Positions 34,052-36,655 of a DNA stretch of 36,655 nt are shown here, piece by piece. The stretch lies in assembly GCA_019753285.1 (NCBI GenBank), contig JAIELD010000080.1, forward strand, positions 1 through 36,655, read 5' to 3'. Both the position numbers and the translations under genes were made by a program. Below the pieces are notes generated by a model. That model saw nothing but the letters and a program-made list of their open reading frames with translations. It was not told where the DNA came from and did no database searches. Every line of letters starts with the position of its first letter. The stretch's first letter is position 1. The stretch is from Beijerinckiaceae bacterium. GTDB lineage: Bacteria > Pseudomonadota > Alphaproteobacteria > Rhizobiales > Beijerinckiaceae.

Positions 34052-35224
34052 TCAAGTCTTCGTGATCGAGACCCGCTGATCGGCCGTCTTCGGCGTCTTC
34101 CAGGGTTGGCTCTTGAAGAACCGCGCGATGACGGCGATCGCCAGAATCGCAAGGAAACCGAAGGCGTTGGTGAGCGCCGTGGTGAGAAGTGAGCGCCCCA
34201 GTTGGTCGAGAACGATTCCCGACGCAAGGGCAAGCGCGAGGCTGCCGAGGAACGTCGCGAGCGATTGCTGTCCAACGAGGATGATCGGCCTTGCAAGACG
34301 ATGGTCGAGCCAGTGCCGGCGCGGCTCCACCAGCGTCAAGACGACATAGGCCAGCGCGAGAAAGTGGAGGTAACGCAGGATGTGCTCGTTGGTGGTGCCG
34401 GCGAACACGTCGCCCTGCACGAGCCAGAGCTTGAGATCCGGCTGGCTTTCGTAGACGTGCCGGAAAGCCCAGAAATTGACGGGAATCGAAATCAGGACTG
34501 CGGCGAGGCAGAGATAGAAAAGCGGACCGGTCCTGAAGGTGGGCCGCTTCAGCCAGCCCATCGAGAACGAGAAGCCGGTGAAGAACAGCAACTGCCAGGC
34601 GAAAGGGTTGAAGAACCAGACCCCCTCGCCGCCCTCGCCCGACGGAATGTTGAAATTGGTGAACTGAACGGCGAGCCAGCAACCGATCGACGCGGCGAAG
34701 AAGACGAAGCGGTGGACACCCGACAGCAGCATCACGAGGGGGATCGAGGCCAGAAGCACGACATACATGGGCAGAATATCGAGATAGGCCGGCGTGTAGC
34801 GTAAGGTCATCAACGCGACGAGCGCATGCTCGGGGTCGCGCTGCAGCCAGCTCAAGCCGATCATCGAGGTGTAGTCATCGCCTGTCGAAGTGGCGGCGAG
34901 GAAATAGACGCAGCCGATCACCAGGCAAAGGCCGATATGCGCCCAATAGACCTGCCAGACGCGATAGGCGACGCGCACGAGGCCGAGCAGGAAGCCGCGC
35001 TTCACGAACACGCTGCCGAAGGCGAGACCGCTCGCGACGCCCGAGCAGAACACGAACATCTCGGCGCCCGAGGAAAAGCCGAACTGCGCCGGGATGAACA
35101 TCACCCAGCTATTGGAAGGCACATGCGCGATGAAGATGATGAACATCGCCAGCCCGCGGAAGAAATCCAGCCGAACGTCGCGCGCCGAACGCGCCTGAGG
35201 TGCCGGAGTGACGACGCCGTGCAT
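34052..35224 (-). CDS. OpgC-domain membrane acyltransferase
   Basis: A 390-residue membrane protein with about 10 transmembrane helices. The N-terminal LDFFRGLAMFIIFIAHVPSN is the signature of the OpgC/acyltransferase-3-like fold, with the conserved His in the first helix pair, and GVWFFNPFAWQLLFFTGFSFSMGW is the second family landmark. OpgC proteins transfer succinyl groups to periplasmic glucans; in this group the acceptor might be cyclic or linear glucan or another envelope polysaccharide. Its ATG directly abuts the stop codon of the thiamine-diphosphate enzyme gene, so the two are co-transcribed, a surprising pairing that may be only operon packing. Confidence 0.9.
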   Translation of the reverse strand: MHGVVTPAPQARSARDVRLDFFRGLAMFIIFIAHVPSNSWVMFIPAQFGFSSGAEMFVFCSGVASGLAFGSVFVKRGFLLGLVRVAYRVWQVYWAHIGLCLVIGCVYFLAATSTGDDYTSMIGLSWLQRDPEHALVALMTLRYTPAYLDILPMYVVLLASIPLVMLLSGVHRFVFFAASIGCWLAVQFTNFNIPSGEGGEGVWFFNPFAWQLLFFTGFSFSMGWLKRPTFRTGPLFYLCLAAVLISIPVNFWAFRHVYESQPDLKLWLVQGDVFAGTTNEHILRYLHFLALAYVVLTLVEPRRHWLDHRLARPIILVGQQSLATFLGSLALALASGIVLDQLGRSLLTTALTNAFGFLAILAIAVIARFFKSQPWKTPKTADQRVSITKT

Positions 35225-36655
35225 CTATATCAATCCCTCATAGGCGTGGTCCGCGATGCGCACGGCGATGAGCGAGAAGGCATCGCGCCGCGCGAGCGCC
35301 AGTTTCGTCTCGCGTTCCAGGGCATCCCGGTTGTCGACGAGACAGCCATATCCGCCGCAGGCCTCGGCGACCGCGACGAAATCCGTACCGCCAAACCGCA
35401 CCCCCACTTGCGGCTTTTGCATGGCGCGCTGCTTCAGTTCGATCAGCGCGAGGCTGTGATCGACCAGCACGACGATAATGACCGGAACCTTGAGGTCACG
35501 TGCGGTGGCGAGCTCGCCCATCACCATCTCGATGCCGGCATCGCCCATGAAGGCGAAGACAGGTCGATCCGGCGCCGCCATCTGGTAGCCGAGCGCCAGC
35601 GGCAGGGCGCAGCCCATCGTGCAGAGGCCCGATGACTGCAGGAGCGAGCGCGGCTCGAAGCAGCGCCAGATCTGGCTGAGTAGAATGCGGTGCGCTCCCG
35701 AATCAGCGGTCGCGATCGCGTCGCGGGGCGCAAGCGCACGGATCGTCTCGAAAGCGACGTCAGGGCCCCATTCGGACTTCGGCGCGAAGACGGTTCGAAG
35801 CGCGGCCTTGGCCGCAGCCGGCTCGCCGCCCGGCCAGACAGAGGATGGCTGGGCCGGCACCGCGCCTTCGCCGAGGCTCTGCAAGCCGACAGCGACATCG
35901 CCCACGAACGTCACGCTCGCGCCATACATGTAATGCGTCGGCCGCGCTGCCGTGAATTCGATCACCGGCGTGGATGCCGGCCAGGGATGACGCCAGTTGA
36001 TCCGCATTTCGATCGGATCGTAGCCGGCGAGGATGATGGCATCCGCCTGCGCCATCAGCGGCAACAGGATTTTGTCGGCTTTCGGCGACAGTCCTGCGCC
36101 GCTGAGGGCCAAGGTGTCATCCTCCGCAATCAGCCCCTTGCCCTTGTAGGAGGTGATCAACGGTGCGCTGTACCGCCGGCAAAAGGCCTCGATCTCCGGA
36201 GATGCATTCTGATTGACCGCGTCCACCCCCGCGATCACGAGCGGACGACGCGCGGCGGACAGGATCGCCCTTGCGCGGTCGAGATCGCCGGACTGCGCCG
36301 GTCCCACCCGGCCGAGCACGAGCGGGGCGGAATCGAAAGCGATGGCCTCTTCGCTCTCGGCGACAGCAATGGGCAGGTCGATATGGACCGGGCCGGGCTG
36401 ACCGGCCAGCGCCTCCGTAAGGGCGCGGCTGATGACAGTCGAGACCGCCCCCTTGCTCGCAAGATAGCTGCCCTTGGTGATCGGCCGCATCAAGGCCTGA
36501 TGATCGAAGACCTGATGGGTGTAGGTCTCGGCCTCGGCAGCATCGACGCGGCCTGTCAGGACGATCATCGGCACCCTGTCCTGGTGCGCATTGGCGACGA
36601 CATTGACGCAATTGGCGACGCCGGGGCCGATCGTGGCGACGAGAACCGCCGGCGC
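35225..36655 (-). CDS. Thiamine-diphosphate-dependent enzyme, acetolactate-synthase-like (partial, N-terminus beyond window)
   Basis: The frame is open to the right edge, giving about 476 residues beginning APAVLVATIGPGVANCVNVVANAHQDRVPMIVLTG, the end of the pyrimidine-binding domain. The central domain (PLVIAGVDAVNQNASPEIEAFCRRYSAPLI) and the C-terminal PP domain follow. In the PP domain the usual GDG...NN metal motif is changed to GDAGIEM at the start and VVLVDHSL at the end. The catalytic Glu lies outside the window. The family includes acetolactate synthase, glyoxylate carboligase and sulfoacetaldehyde-type enzymes; without the N-terminus I cannot choose. No small regulatory subunit gene follows, which argues against the biosynthetic IlvB. 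Confidence 0.88.
   Translation of the reverse strand, partial: APAVLVATIGPGVANCVNVVANAHQDRVPMIVLTGRVDAAEAETYTHQVFDHQALMRPITKGSYLASKGAVSTVISRALTEALAGQPGPVHIDLPIAVAESEEAIAFDSAPLVLGRVGPAQSGDLDRARAILSAARRPLVIAGVDAVNQNASPEIEAFCRRYSAPLITSYKGKGLIAEDDTLALSGAGLSPKADKILLPLMAQADAIILAGYDPIEMRINWRHPWPASTPVIEFTAARPTHYMYGASVTFVGDVAVGLQSLGEGAVPAQPSSVWPGGEPAAAKAALRTVFAPKSEWGPDVAFETIRALAPRDAIATADSGAHRILLSQIWRCFEPRSLLQSSGLCTMGCALPLALGYQMAAPDRPVFAFMGDAGIEMVMGELATARDLKVPVIIVVLVDHSLALIELKQRAMQKPQVGVRFGGTDFVAVAEACGGYGCLVDNRDALERETKLALARRDAFSLIAVRIADHAYEGLI

Overview
The window is chromosomal DNA of a GC-rich alphaproteobacterium, most probably of the order Hyphomicrobiales (Rhizobiales). The signs are third-codon-position GC bias, a complete AapJQMP general L-amino-acid ABC transporter, an NDUFS4-type complex I subunit, an OpgC-type membrane acyltransferase and ChrR/ECF sigma circuitry. 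The genus cannot be fixed by eye. No insertion sequence, prophage, CRISPR array or rRNA was seen. Both ends cut genes: piuC at the left edge and a thiamine-diphosphate enzyme at the right edge.

Layout. 1-2775: iron uptake pair on the minus strand (TonB-dependent siderophore receptor, then piuC). 3046-4542: a small conserved protein and an HD-GYP phosphodiesterase. 4666-6863: an ECF sigma factor/RskA-type anti-sigma operon, divergent from a secreted DUF4394 protein. The two transcription units are headed by mirror copies of the same motif, TGCATCC-N16-TGTA, a likely autoregulated promoter pair. 6932-7279: a small secreted protein. 7671-16036: a light/oxidant and membrane-lipid cluster. It holds photolyase, a COG2907-type flavoprotein, DUF1365, a CFA-synthase-like methyltransferase and an MFS carrier on the plus strand, converging on DUF4399, an SDR and a ChrR-like cupin protein on the minus strand. 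The content resembles the singlet-oxygen sigma-E/ChrR regulon known from Rhodobacter.

16189-18925: cysteine synthase, a possible 32-residue membrane protein, mercaptopyruvate sulfurtransferase and a hexapeptide-repeat acetyltransferase. 18989-23330: aapJQMP on the minus strand, with an intrinsic terminator between aapJ and aapQ. 23628-24821: cystathionine beta-lyase. 24830-28444: a minus-strand envelope glycosylation set (ArnT-like GT39, GT2, LAB_N membrane protein) followed by a PNPOx-like flavoprotein. 28548-29174: tRNA-Arg(TCT), NDUFS4-like protein, tRNA-Pro(TGG). 29279-36655: DUF192 protein, double cold-shock-domain protein, sirtuin, secreted esterase, TTC38-type TPR protein, OpgC-like protein and a partial ThDP enzyme.

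The most interesting part is 4.6-16.2 kb. Two separate ECF-type promoter signatures lie there: TGCATCC-N16-TGTA at the local sigma operon, and TGATCC-N16-CGTAAA upstream of the ChrR-like gene. The ChrR-like protein keeps the cupin metal residues but has lost both cysteines of the zinc anti-sigma motif, and it has no sigma gene beside it. The CFA-synthase-like enzyme appears to lack two residues used for cyclopropanation in E. coli Cfa. Together these suggest an oxidant-induced lipid-modification and signal-feedback module.
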